DNA of 64,000 bases from Lycocorax pyrrhopterus obiensis (taxonomy: Eukaryota; Chordata; Aves; Passeriformes; Paradisaeidae). The stretch spans positions 81,404,237-81,468,236 of the forward strand of contig JACSVZ010000001.1 of the NCBI GenBank assembly GCA_014706295.1. Direction: 5' to 3'. Of the stretch, positions 39,351 through 50,129 are shown one piece after another (the first letter of the stretch is position 1; the number at the start of each line of letters is the position of its first letter). The position numbers and the translations under genes were made by a program. The notes beneath the pieces were generated by a model. The model ran no database searches. It was not told the DNA's origin and worked only from the letters and a program-made list of their open reading frames with translations.

Positions 39351-39879
39351 GCATGATGAAGTCCTGGTATTTTCCCTTCTCAATTGTGGAGGAGGTGTGG
39401 AGGGTGTGCAGGGCGCAGCTGTCAGTTTCTCCCCCTAATCTACACACCCTCATTACCTTTTAAAGAGAAGTGATTTTGCATTTTTCCCTCAATCAAGCAC
39501 TGTTTTTGACTACAGAAAAATAACACCAGCTTTTCCCCCAAATGCGTTAAGAAAAAATAGGTGCTGATCCCTCATGACCATCAATTGTCTCCAGCTCAGT
39601 AAAGCCACAGTGCTGGGAGAGTGGTGCCTTGTGCTCCCTGCAGATTCCCCAGGTCAAGTCAATCTCATCGTCATCTCTAATAAGAAAATGATTCATCGGC
39701 GAGGTGATCTTGCTGATTTGGAGGCAGAACACAGAGCTGGGGAAAGAAGCTTCACAGAGAAGATATATGGCCCTCTTTTATGACATGCAACTCACACTCG
39801 GCACTGTCAAGATCTGCTGCCCTTCCCAAGGTGGTCTCCTGCCTGAGAAACCATACTCTTAGATGTCCTGCTCACCCTC

Positions 39880-40025
39880 TGTCTTGGTCTGTAACCTTAA
39901 ATGGGACATTTTCTGTCTCTGTGCTTCAGTTTGCCCTCCCATAAAACTGGGATAATGGATATGTTTCTTTGTAAAGTGCTTTGTGACCTAAAAGGAAAGA
40001 AGTTATTTCTGTAAGATATTATTAA
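39880..40025 (+). mobile_element. MIR-like tRNA-derived SINE (old)
   Basis: The order of blocks matches a MIR core and tail: a degenerate gtaacctta segment, then ctctgtgcttcagtttgccc, ataaaactgggataatgg, and ttgtaaagtgctttgtgacct followed by a gatattatta end. The middle block is the conserved 'ctctgtgcctcagtttcc ... ctgtaaaatggg' signature of this family. The 5' tRNA-related head is missing or too diverged. Confidence 0.78.
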
Positions 40026-42210
40026 CTAACAATATCATAAAGCTCAGCTATAACACCACTAAGCATTTTCTAAAATTTGCCCTTTTTTTGCTTCTCTGAG
40101 CATGGATTTATAAACTGTTATCAAAGGGTAAAATACAGTATTAGGTGTGGCCCCCACATAATTGGTTCAGCACATAATAAACAGCAAAAGTGCACAGCAA
40201 AACTAGAACAGGAACAGTAGCTGCTTTTCTCTGTGAAGCCAGCCCAGTGCCCCAGCCTTGTGAAGCAGCTTAGTCCTCTGCATAAATCCAAGTCTCCTTA
40301 GATGCCTCCCTCTTGCACAGGTCCCTTTTAGAAATCTGATGGACATGGATGAAACAGGAATGGAAATGTGTATGTGTGAAAGCACTCAAAGGAACTACAG
40401 TCAGGTTTAAAGGAATGGTCTATACTGCTAAGCCAAGGAGACATCTGGGGAACATGCTGTTCACATCTGGGCACACGGCTCCGATGAGGTCCCAGCACTG
40501 ACCTGTCAGCAGGAGATCTCTGGTTTGGTAACAGAAGGAGGGCACAAAGGTTCCAGCACATCACCTATACTATCATGGTAAGAAAAGGACAGATGATGGC
40601 ATTAAAGAGATCCAAGATGAGACGAAGAGAGTCAGCAATGAGTTACAGAAGCAGAAATAAACAAATTTGCAATGCAAAGGTAACTGTTAATTCCTGAATG
40701 TTTAGAAGACCTGTTAAAAAACCCCAAAAACCTGTTCACTTCCTTGTCAGTCAAGAAGAACCCAAGAGACACAGTGAGGACTTCAGTTTCCCACGAGAGT
40801 CATCTTGGCCACAGCACTTGGATACATATACCTTGGTGTGCAGAGTATGAGAGTGTAAGAAAAAACAAGTTCCAGATCAAGTTAAATAAAATAAAATGTC
40901 CTTCTCCCTTCACAAGGTCTCACACTGAGTTTTGTTACAATTAATTGTGACACTCTTATTTCAGCTAGTTTTAATCTAGGCAGCTTCTCACTGAAATGGA
41001 TGCCATGTTTAACTATCCTGCTGACCACAAGCTGAGGAGAACCATGAGGATAATAGATACACCCATTGTGAAACCTATTCTGTGCTAACCTATCATGACT
41101 CAAAAGCGGGTTGTTATTGCACTACTGGATACAAAGGCTCCGAGGCAGAGTGGGATGCTTGGTGTGCTCATTTGCATCTCATTACCCAGCATGCTCTTCC
41201 TCCTTGGTGCTATTTTCATAGTGGCATTGTTGTCCGAGCCCTGGGAACAAGTGAGAAGATTTGGTGACTTTGGATGCATGCAGTTCTTTTCTACTTGCTT
41301 TGCTCTCCCTTTATAATGAAAGGCTTTGCAAAGTGGTGGAAATGAATCGATTTTCCATTTTCAAGGCTGTATGGGTGTGGGTTTGTTTTTTGTTTTTGTT
41401 TTTTTTTTTTTCCCAGTAATTTAAGCTATCAGGAGCAAATCTTGAATAACAAATAAGATTACAGAAATGTGAGCCTAATGTTCCTCTCTATGAGGCGCTC
41501 AAGCATGAAGGTTTTGATCGAAGAGTAAGAAATGAGATTTAACTTCCTTCTGATTTAAGTTTCATTTGTTCAAAGAACCTGTTTCAGCAAAATGTGATTG
41601 CAAGCTCATTATTCAGTGAAGGGCAAATATCTTCAATCGCAATCTAGTAAGATCAGCAGCTTTTTCTGTGTTACAAGCCTCAGTGAAGAGAACTGAACAT
41701 ACTGGCTTCTGTCATTGTCTGCATCTGAGACTGTGATGATTTCACTCTGTCCAATTCATTTCAAAAGCTGTAGCTTCCAATTAAATGTAGAAGTTGTCAG
41801 CCAGAGTAAGTGTCTATCATTTGAGCCAGATCAGTTTTGGTTTCTGGCAGTTTTACTGCATCAAAGGGTTGATTTACAGATCAGTTACATTTTTTTTATT
41901 CAGTACTGAAGGGAATAAAACTGCCTCAAACGTGGGACTGAAAACAACACTAAGTTACCTGTTTTCCATAGTTTTCACTATGTTTTAACGAGTTGGAAAT
42001 AAAACTTCATTCCTCAGTGACTTGATAGTTTTCAACATGCACTTAAAAATAATTTACAAAAAATAAACTCCAGGCAAATCTAGGAACCTTAACATCATGT
42101 TCTTTAACAACATCTAGCACACAAAGATTACATTGTACCCTATAAATGTCAACGAATTCAGCACCAAAAGCTTGTGTGAGGTATTAGGTTAGCCCCTTCT
42201 CAGGTTAAAC

Positions 42211-42290
42211 AGATTTCTCCCATTTTACAGATAAGGAATCTTAGCTATAAAACTGTGTGTTGAAGACCGGTGCTGGGCACAGCAGAAGCA
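42211..42290 (-). mobile_element. MIR-like SINE fragment
   Basis: Read on the plus strand, tctcccattttacagataagg is the reverse complement of the MIR 'ctgtaaaatggg' block, followed by a diverged continuation to about 42290. Short and old. Confidence 0.5.
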
Positions 42291-43697
42291 CACTGAAAAC
42301 ACTTCAGTCTCTCAGGTTCACGTTTTAAGAATCTGAGCAGTTTTGAGAGTCCTTCTTGAGATAAAAAATGGGTAAATGCAGGTAAAAATAAAGCACAAGT
42401 ACTTGACATAAAGTCTCTATGCAAGGAAAAACCATTAGTTTTGGGGTTTTTAAGACTCAGTACCTCCTTAAAACATGCAGAGCATTTGCTCCTTGGGCTT
42501 CTTGTGGCAGGAGGCTGAGTGGCATTTCACAGCAGGATCCTGTGACGATGCTTTGAAGTGTTTGTACTGTATAACCCTTGATGAATCAATTAGGCCTCCT
42601 CACTCACCCAAACTATTCTTTTCACTTGCAGTATTGTTTTTACAGCAATAGCACAGCCCTAAATCTAGAAACTGGTCCTGTAGGATCCAAAAAGATCAGG
42701 TTATAACTGCTGTAGGTAGTGTTTGGTGAAATTGAAACACCCAGAAGTAAAAGGTAAATGGATTAGGTTTTTAAAACATTTAAGATGGAGGAAATCACTA
42801 CCAGGTAGCTTCTTAACAGTATCTACCCCATATCTATTGAGGCACACTGAGCTAAGAGCCACTGTGTGGGGAATCATGGAGACACACAGGAGTTGGGAAC
42901 AGAGACTCAGGACTGCTTGGCAGCTGGGATGGGGCTACATCAGAGTCAGGACAGCCACAGATCCAATCCCACGAACAAAATCTTGCTGTTTTCAAAAGGG
43001 CCATGATATCTGGTAACAGCAACAGAGCTGAGTGTGCTGCTGAGGACCTGGGCAACCCTGGTGGCTACTTTGAAGAGTGGTGATGGTGGTTCAAAACCAG
43101 GAGTGCACAGAGAGCTACAACGGCCTTTTCTCTTCCAGAAGAATTGCTTGTATGAACAGACAGAAATGAATCAAGGTAGCCACAGTGTAAAGTAGCAACA
43201 TAATCAACAAAAGTTCATTAAAAAGTGAAATGAGCAAACAGTCCATTAAAAGTTCACTAAGACACCCAATGCCCCAAAATAATTTTTCTTTGTCAGTTAG
43301 AGGACGGAGGCACAAAAAAGTGAGAGTAAACGCATTTTTAGTACATGGATTTTTCCAAGAGTCAGTAATATTTCTGCAGCCACACCACCAAAACCTCTCT
43401 CAAAGCCAAGGGCCAGCACAGGTGCCATGGAGCAGAACTGGACCCTGGTTAACCAGGACAGGTAAGACCCACTGTACTTGCATCCTACCTGGCTGACAAA
43501 CATCCTTGTACAGTCAAAGCAGAGAAGCAGGCACCTCTTATGCATGATTTATATGAGTTTTTTTAGATAACCAAGCTAAGAGGAGATAAAATGCAGTTTA
43601 GAGGCATCTCTCTCTCTCCAGTAACTGTAAAGGCAGCTTACAGATGGTGCAGATCACTACAGTTTCGTAGGGGGAGTCACAGCCTCTAAGTCCTAAG

Positions 43698-43740
43698 ATA
43701 AAAACCCTATGAGGCAGATGAGGGAGGCAAAATGGGATTG
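43698..43740 (-). mobile_element. Possible MIR-like SINE fragment
   Basis: The words aaccctatgaggcagatg and gaggcaaaatggg resemble the antisense MIR 'aaccctatgaggtaggt ... cccattttacag' region. Too short to be sure. Confidence 0.28.
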
Positions 43741-44189
43741 TCTCCTACCCCCACAGGTCCTACTGGATTTGGGGCTGTCAGTGTGGCTTTATGGCATGAA
43801 TTAGAGCAGCCCCAGAAAGACGGGAAGCAGCTCTCCACCTCTTATTTTAAGCTACATCACTCTTTCCCATCATTGATATTTCTCCGGGAGGGCCTGCTGG
43901 CTGGCCCTTTCCCTGTCTCTGTGCAGGAAGGGACCTCTCCCATCCCGTGGCTCCATCCCTTCATCTTCCAGCCACTGCAGTTCAAGGAGTGAAGACAGCA
44001 CCTGCGACCCCTATTTCTGCCGCCGTCATAAATTCAACTTTCCATTAAATTTTTATTTCTAGGTCAAGACAAGAATGATAGATTAAAAACAAAAATAGCT
44101 GAGCATTCAGTATGGAAGCTGCTGCAGCACAGCACTTCCAGCCTGCCAGACCCCAGACAGCCTCCAAGTATGCCAGTTATTGATTTTCG

Positions 44190-44395
44190 TACCAAAACAT
44201 TTACACTGGCACAACCCCCAGTGAGTGCAATTATATGGGTATAAAGGTGCTTTATACTAGCATAGATTATGAGATAAACAAGCTCATTTATACCGCTGTA
44301 GCTGCATTCACTTCAGGGTATTTGTACCGCTTTAATGATACTAGTGTAGTTAAAGCAATACAACTTGTGTCTACAGACAAGACCTCAGCCTGATG
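44190..44395. mobile_element. Possible old DNA-transposon fragment (hAT-like)
   Basis: A run of words such as acactggcacaa, ggtataaaggtgctttata, ataccgctgtagctgcattc, actagtgtagttaaagc and gtgtctacagacaag resembles the terminal part of non-autonomous elements common in reptile and archosaur genomes ('...gtgtagacaag'). I cannot define its ends, target-site duplication or family. Confidence 0.35.
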
Positions 44396-44689
44396 GTAAT
44401 TAACACGGGCATTTCCAGCCACCCTGAGCAGCTGAGGTTAGCGTTAGAAATAGCAACTGACCCATAACAATCTGCAACAGCATCAGAAACCTCTATAAAA
44501 CAGCTCCACCTTCAATTGCTTTTTCCACATTTGCGGGAAGGATGTTTATTGTGCCCCTTTTACCAGGCAGCCCCAAGAGCTAAAAGTTGCTTGTGGCCAC
44601 TTTTCTCTCACGTCTGGACAGCAAAACAGAAAAAAAATAATCAATTCACCCAGTGACATTTTGCTGTGAAAGAGCGAAGCCAGCACAAA

Positions 44690-44930
44690 AACGCTGATAG
44701 AAGCGGCGGTTAACCCTGTGCTACCCTCATTGTTCCTTATTCACCAGCCCCGAGTGCTGGAGCAGCCCGCGGAGCACGGGAAAGGGGGCTCTGCCATCTG
44801 TTGCTAGGGCTGACATCACCCCTGTTTGCTCAGGCATTGCTCCTCGGGGCTGTGTTTGCATCATTAATCAGCACTGGCCCCGCGCTGGCCCATTCAGCAG
44901 CGCCTCGGCTGTCAGCTCTGGAGAACCTCA
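44690..44930. promoter_or_regulatory. GC-rich, CpG-containing intronic block
   Basis: About 13 CpGs in 240 bp (e.g. agcggcggtt, cccgcgg, ccccgcgctgg, agcgcctcgg) against an AT-rich background, together with a catcattaatcag word. It contains no repeat signature or reading frame of note. It could be a conserved enhancer or a weak alternative promoter; this is only compositional. Confidence 0.32.
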
Positions 44931-45360
44931 CTGCAAAAAGGAGCTGCTAAAGTGCTTGGCCTCACTCAGAGAGAGGCTTGGATATACATCAGGATTGCTT
45001 TAGACGGAGTATTTTATTTGTCAACTCATCCTGGGAGAAAGTGCACCCTGCACAGTACACAATTTGACAAAGGGAGGAAAAACAATCCCAGAAAACCACC
45101 CCCATCTCCCATAAGCACTCTCCACAGGTTAAACTGCACTCCAAGCCACAAAAAACCAAACTGCTCTTTCCCTGAAGCCAGGTTTGCCAAGAGGCTGCTG
45201 AACCCATCAAAGTGATAATGGATACACATCACTTAATTTTTTTTCCTGGGTAATACTAGCACAATCTCACAGGAAACAACAAGAAATTCCTTAACCAGAA
45301 AAAAATAAAAAGAGGTTTAATAAAAAAATGGGCTGCCAATGCAGACAGGGAGCAATGCTG

Positions 45361-45452
45361 ACACTGGACAATTGGGAAACAGAGGCACAGAGGGGCTTAG
45401 TGACTTCCTCAAGGTCAAACACATAGAAATGCACAAGCAAGGAAAGACTGAA
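45361..45452 (-). mobile_element. MIR-like SINE fragment
   Basis: On the plus strand, gggaaacagaggcacagagg, cttagtgacttcctcaagg and tcaaacacatag are the antisense of the MIR block order ('gaaactgaggcacagagaggttaagtgacttgcccaaggtcacacag'). The agreement in order and spacing is good. Confidence 0.72.
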
Positions 45453-46256
45453 GCACTGACTACAAATACTGCAACAGCACAAATACCAACTAGACACATG
45501 AACTCCTCATTTCCAACCATCTTCTATTTCTCCAAATGTCCGAGTGGGCCATGCAATACTAGGATAAACAAAGGACATGTCATGTTGGAAATACATAGGA
45601 CATGGATATGGAAAATGCTGAACAGAACTGACACATATTGAACAGGTTTCTGGAAATACGCAAATGACCCTGAGGAGTTGTTTCAGGTTTGTTTTTCTTG
45701 GGGAAGAAGAGGAGAACACAAATTCAAGTTTCTTTTACAGGCAGCAGATCTGTTTGAAAAATTAGTAATTCTTTAAACGTGAAACATTAGATGAGAGTTA
45801 TCTTGAGACTAAGACACTTGAATTTAGGTGTTTGCATGTGATGTAGAGAGCTCATGAGTGCATGTTCAACTCTGCTTCCTACACATAAGCATCTAGGGCT
45901 TTGCGTACATCTGGCTCCCAGCCACAGCACCCACAGGACTCCTCATTTAGCTCCCCACGACCACATCTGGAGTGCTTTTCTTCCAGTTGGAGGGATAAAA
46001 AGAAAATGTTACTTTTCATACATGCTCCTGCAACACAGTGATGAGGACAAATCATTTAAATAACAATTTAGGTTCCTACTTTCAGTGATTTAAATTTAAT
46101 TTTTGTCTTACTGGCTTTTTTCCAGACTCTACCTGGCATCAAGCTAATTTGTACCTTCCTACACTGCTCAGCCCTAGTGATAGACTCACTTCCAAGTGGT
46201 TCTGACAAAATTGGGCATCAAAGGAAGTGCTTTTCTCACTTTCCAGCAGTTGTGAG

Positions 46257-46284
46257 GGTTGGTTTTTTGTTAAAAAAACCAACC
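46257..46284. repeat. Perfect 12-bp hairpin
   Basis: ggttggtttttt (46257-46268) pairs with aaaaaaccaacc (46273-46284) across a 4-nt loop. It could extrude as a cruciform or form a stem in RNA. No tract is present to make it a classical terminator of any eukaryotic polymerase. Confidence 0.85.
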
Positions 46285-46681
46285 AAAACCCACCCACACC
46301 TTTTCATTACAGTGTTTTTAATTTCAATATTTTTTCTCTAAAACTAGGAGTCTGGATATGAGGATCCCGAAAAAAATCACACCTTTCCAGTAATTTCATG
46401 AGAGCTACATCATGGCAACACCATGCTGTCACAGGAACAGTATTAATATTTCAGTTGATATGATTCCAAACTCCATAGAGAACGAAAGTCATCTTGTCTG
46501 GTTTTGGCTAAGTAAATCTGGGTGTCCTGCCTAAGCCTGTAATCCAGGTTTCTGCTGTAAGAGACACAGGAGGACCTGCTGGGCAGCCTGGATTGCCTCC
46601 TCTCTCCAGTACCTACAGATCAGTCTGCATGCCTGGCTTAGCACAGAAGCCTAATTCTGAAACAGTGACACTAATTAAATA

Positions 46682-47040
46682 AGAGAAGACTGAGGGGAGA
46701 CCTTGTGGCAGTCTACAACTTCCTCACCAGGGGAAGCAAAAGGCAGGCAGTGATCTCTTCCCTCTGGTGACCAGTGACAGGACCCAAGGGAATGGCCTGA
46801 AGCTGAGTCAGGGGAGGTTTAGGTTGGGTATCAGGAAAAGGTTCTTCACCCAGAGGGTGGCTGGGCACTGGAACAGGCTCCCCAGGGAAGTGGTCACAGC
46901 ACCAAGCCTGACAGAGTTCAAGGAGCATTTGGACAATGCTCTCAGGCACAGGGTGTGACTCTGGGGGTGTCCTGTGCAGGCCCAGGAGTTGGACTAGATG
47001 ATCCTTTGTGAGCCCTTTGCAACTCAGGATGTTCTGTGAT
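46682..47040 (+). mobile_element. CR1 LINE, best-preserved 3' fragment
   Basis: About 360 bp of a CR1 3' end in sense on the plus strand. It runs from gaagactgaggggagacc through cagtgacaggaccca, aggggaggtttaggttggg and ggttcttcacccagaggg to ggagttggactagatgatcc and a final ttctgtgat tail unit. A frame at 46767-46958 still encodes the C-terminal end of CR1 ORF2, including [14 protein letters not shown] and [10 protein letters not shown], ending in a stop. The rest of the element is missing by 5' truncation. Confidence 0.95.
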
Positions 47041-47404
47041 TAATCCCATCCTTCAGTGTCAGCAGCACCACCACAAAAACTGTCCTCATCACTCTTTGCT
47101 CTCCCCTCTCCCCCCTTGCCCGTTCCATATATTTAGTAGGCACCCTGGGCAGCAGCATGCTGGTATTCAGAAGTCTTGGTTTCTTTTGGCAATTTAGTCC
47201 TGAGTTTTAGCTGTTTATACAGGAAGACTTAATGAGTACAGTTTCTTGTGTGAAAACACAAGCATCTGTGGTTGTGATTATGGCTAAATTCAGCCTGCAA
47301 CCTCAGCTGTCAATACTTTATTATCTTTTAAAAAATATAATAAAACTAAATCACATCCTCTAATTATAAAGGGACCATTCTGAGAAGCCTGAAAGAGGTG
47401 ACCT

Positions 47405-47660
47405 GCACCTTCTGGGCGGGAGTGCGCTTGCTGTGCGACCTTCCCGTCACCCGAAGCCTAACGAAGCAGAAATAATTGGGAAATTCCCTCCGATGTCACC
47501 TCTCCGATTGCGCTTGCCGCTTCTCAAGGCTGTCATCGCGCTGCCGCCTGCTCGCAGTAATCGCTGCTGGCACGGGACGTGCTCGCACCACGCTGCATTA
47601 TTAGCAAGCTGTCAGACACCGGCGCCGCAGAGCCCCCGTGCCAACGCACAGAGAGTTATA
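47405..47660. promoter_or_regulatory. Compact CpG-dense block
   Basis: I count about 24 CpG dinucleotides between 47416 and 47646, near or above the number expected from base content, whereas neighbouring intron is strongly CpG-poor. AT-rich words (agaaataattggg, gcattattagcaag, ggggtaataatg) are interspersed. It is not a repeat I recognise, and the 84-codon plus frame has no domain. It is likely a small CpG island or conserved enhancer; an internal promoter of FAT3 or of a non-coding transcript is possible but unsupported. Confidence 0.5.
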
Positions 47661-47939
47661 GGGGTAATAATGTTGTTTGTTAGGTAAAAATAACTGAACT
47701 CTAAGCGTAAAAATAAAACCACAACACAAAACTCTAGTCTTTGGTTGAATGCTGTTTTCTTTCTTTGCCAGTGCCAAGCTCAGGAACAGGTTTATGGGGT
47801 GGGTGCAAGCCGATGCTGAAGAGCAGTAACTTATTTCTGAGTTCTCTCTGCAAGCCTACGAGGGTTGCTAGGGACAAGTACTTGCTATGTTATAATGGCT
47901 TTTTATAGGCCAGATAGTGCCTGTAAACCAAGTCCTGAG

Positions 47940-48240
47940 TAAGGACTTGAACACAACCTCCACCCCAGGGACAGCAGCTCCAGGAGGCATCCTGGCTCAG
48001 ACACGTGCGCCTGGGTCCCACTTACCCTCATACTTCCCTGTCATGTCCCCAGGGCAGTCACCCACCATGGACCCATGACAGTAACACATCCTGGCACAGG
48101 CTCCCTCTGCCCTGGCTCCCTGGGAAGCCCAGAGGCAGGAGGAGAACATCACACAGTCCTCATCCCCCTGCTCCCAGCACAGGAATGGAACAGTGAGCAG
48201 TGACCCTCTGCACACTACACCCTGTGTTTGGAGCAGCCGA
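47940..48240. other. GC-rich intronic segment with an exon-like minus-strand pattern
   Basis: A GC-richer block in which the minus strand carries a consensus donor (gagG|GTAAGT, donor near 48025) and, upstream, a pyrimidine-rich ctgggcttcccAG acceptor-like site near 48122. A spliced exon of about 100 bp on the FAT3 strand is conceivable. The peptide in any frame does not resemble cadherin, so it is reported as a cryptic-exon possibility only. Confidence 0.18.
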
Positions 48241-48905
48241 GAAAGGAGCAGGGGGATTCACACTCTCCTGTAAAAAATATCCATCAAAAGTCCAAGTCCA
48301 GCTGTCAAACAGTTAATTCCTTTATACCATCTTCCCCTACATAAGGAACAGCCTCTCAGTTCAGTTTTCAACCTAACACCTCATTCAAATCTCTCCTGGA
48401 GCCCATAAAAAAAACTGTGAAAGGCAGTAAATATTTCAGGAAGAACAAGTCCAAGTTCCTTCCCTCTAACCAGCTCCTCAACATACACTCTCTTCCGCTT
48501 CTCCTGTTTCAGTTGTAAACTCAGGATACAGGAATACGATCAATTTGCAGCAATGACGATTGTTCAAGTATCACAAAGACAACAGGATAATAAAACAATT
48601 TACAACTAAGTTGAAACACTTAGCAGCTGATCTCCTTTCTGTGCCCATGATATCAATAATCAAAATTTCCCCTTCTAGAACAACTGTAGCTTAGGAGTTT
48701 GGATCCTGTACCTCACTGCACTGTGCCTGTATCTGTGCATGTAGCATGGGATGGCATTTTTCCAAAGGATATGCACTATAATAAATGGAAATAAAGTATG
48801 ACTGTAAACTTCCTATTCTCTCCAAATGACTGAATTTAAGATTCATTTACAGACACAACTTAGAAAACTGGACAAAATCTGTGTCATTTCCAGCAAAAAC
48901 TGAGA

Positions 48906-49010
48906 AACAGGCACTTGGTGTGTTTCTTGGGGTGTCCTGTGCAGGGCCAGGAGTTGGACTTGATCCTGATGGGTCCCTTGCAACTCAGCACATTCTATGA
49001 TTTTATGATG
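48906..49010 (+). mobile_element. CR1 LINE fragment, 3' tip
   Basis: About 100 bp of the same CR1 type as at 46682-47040: ggggtgtcctgtgcagggcc, ggagttggacttgatcc, tgggtcccttgcaactcag and a tail attctatg attttatg. It has a small internal deletion at 'gatgatcc'. Confidence 0.9.
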
Positions 49011-50072
49011 TTTTTCTGAAACATTTTTTCTTGCTGATACAAATGGTTATACCCAATCTGAAAGCAGCATTTAAATCATCATCATTTTTTAAACTGGCAC
49101 TTAGGAGAACAGTTTCACACATGGCCATCCTGATACTGAAGACCTATTTTACTAATATCAGCAAAGGTTGGGTAGATGTTGGATCCATGATAATGGTATT
49201 TCCTGTCCCCAAAACATCTCTGAGAAAGAATATGGTGAACAGTATACTGGACTTAGGAGTTTTGGCTCTCATACCAACTCACTAGCTGCTTGGCAAAGGG
49301 ATAAATGATCAGTCACCTGCGTCCATTCTGTCAAATCTCATCATGTTTCTTAGCATAGGAGTAAGAACTGATGTGCTGCTGATGTTTCTACCTTTGCAAA
49401 TCAGAGCCAAAGGCTAAGAGGAGTGATCATCAATAACCAGGGCTTGCACCTGCTGAGCTTCTCCATTCTCTTCCACATCCATGCAAGATCCACAGAAACA
49501 TCTAGGTCAAAGTGTTGCTAGAAACCAGAAAAGGCTGCAGCCTTGAATGGCAGCAGTGCATTGGAACGCTGGCAATGTCTCTCTCTGAGCCAGCTTACCA
49601 AGCAAGCAAGCTTGCACCTGAAAGAATTGTAAGTAACTGATGTTAAGGCTCGGCAGGACAATTAGAGTTATTGTGCTCTTAAGCATAAGGGTAAAAACAG
49701 TATTTCAACAAGTACTTTTAATTTTCAGATGTAATAATCTGGGATGCCACAACTGAAGGCACCTTAAAAAAGTTTTTAGAAGACTGAAAAACTGCACCTT
49801 CTGCAATGAGATGATTGTTTCATTTTGGATGCCCCTAAACTGAAGTAACTGAACTTCCTAACAAACTATTTTCATAATTGGTCTGAATTAAACTAATGAC
49901 TTTAAAATAAGGAGAGAAAATACTTCTGTGTTAATATGTGGCACATGGGCACAACTCTTAGGAGTCAGTCCTATCTGCTAAACTCCTCTTTTCATGATGA
50001 GCTCTGGTACAGATTTTACCACATCCAGTGTCCCTCCTATCAATCACTGAATGTAAATTTGTGCTTTCTGTC

Positions 50073-50129
50073 TGATGACTTGATGACCTTAGAGGTCTTC
50101 TCCAGCCTGAATGATTCTGTGATTCTATG
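50073..50129 (+). mobile_element. CR1 LINE fragment, 3' tip
   Basis: gacttgatgaccttagagg, tcttctccagcctgaatg and the tail attctgtg attctatg match the last ~55 bp of a CR1. Its subtype differs from the copies at 46.7 and 48.9 kb. Confidence 0.85.

Noticed and set aside
46767..46958. Small protein-coding gene
   Set aside because: The frame is the C-terminal tail of the CR1 polymerase within a truncated element, not a host gene.
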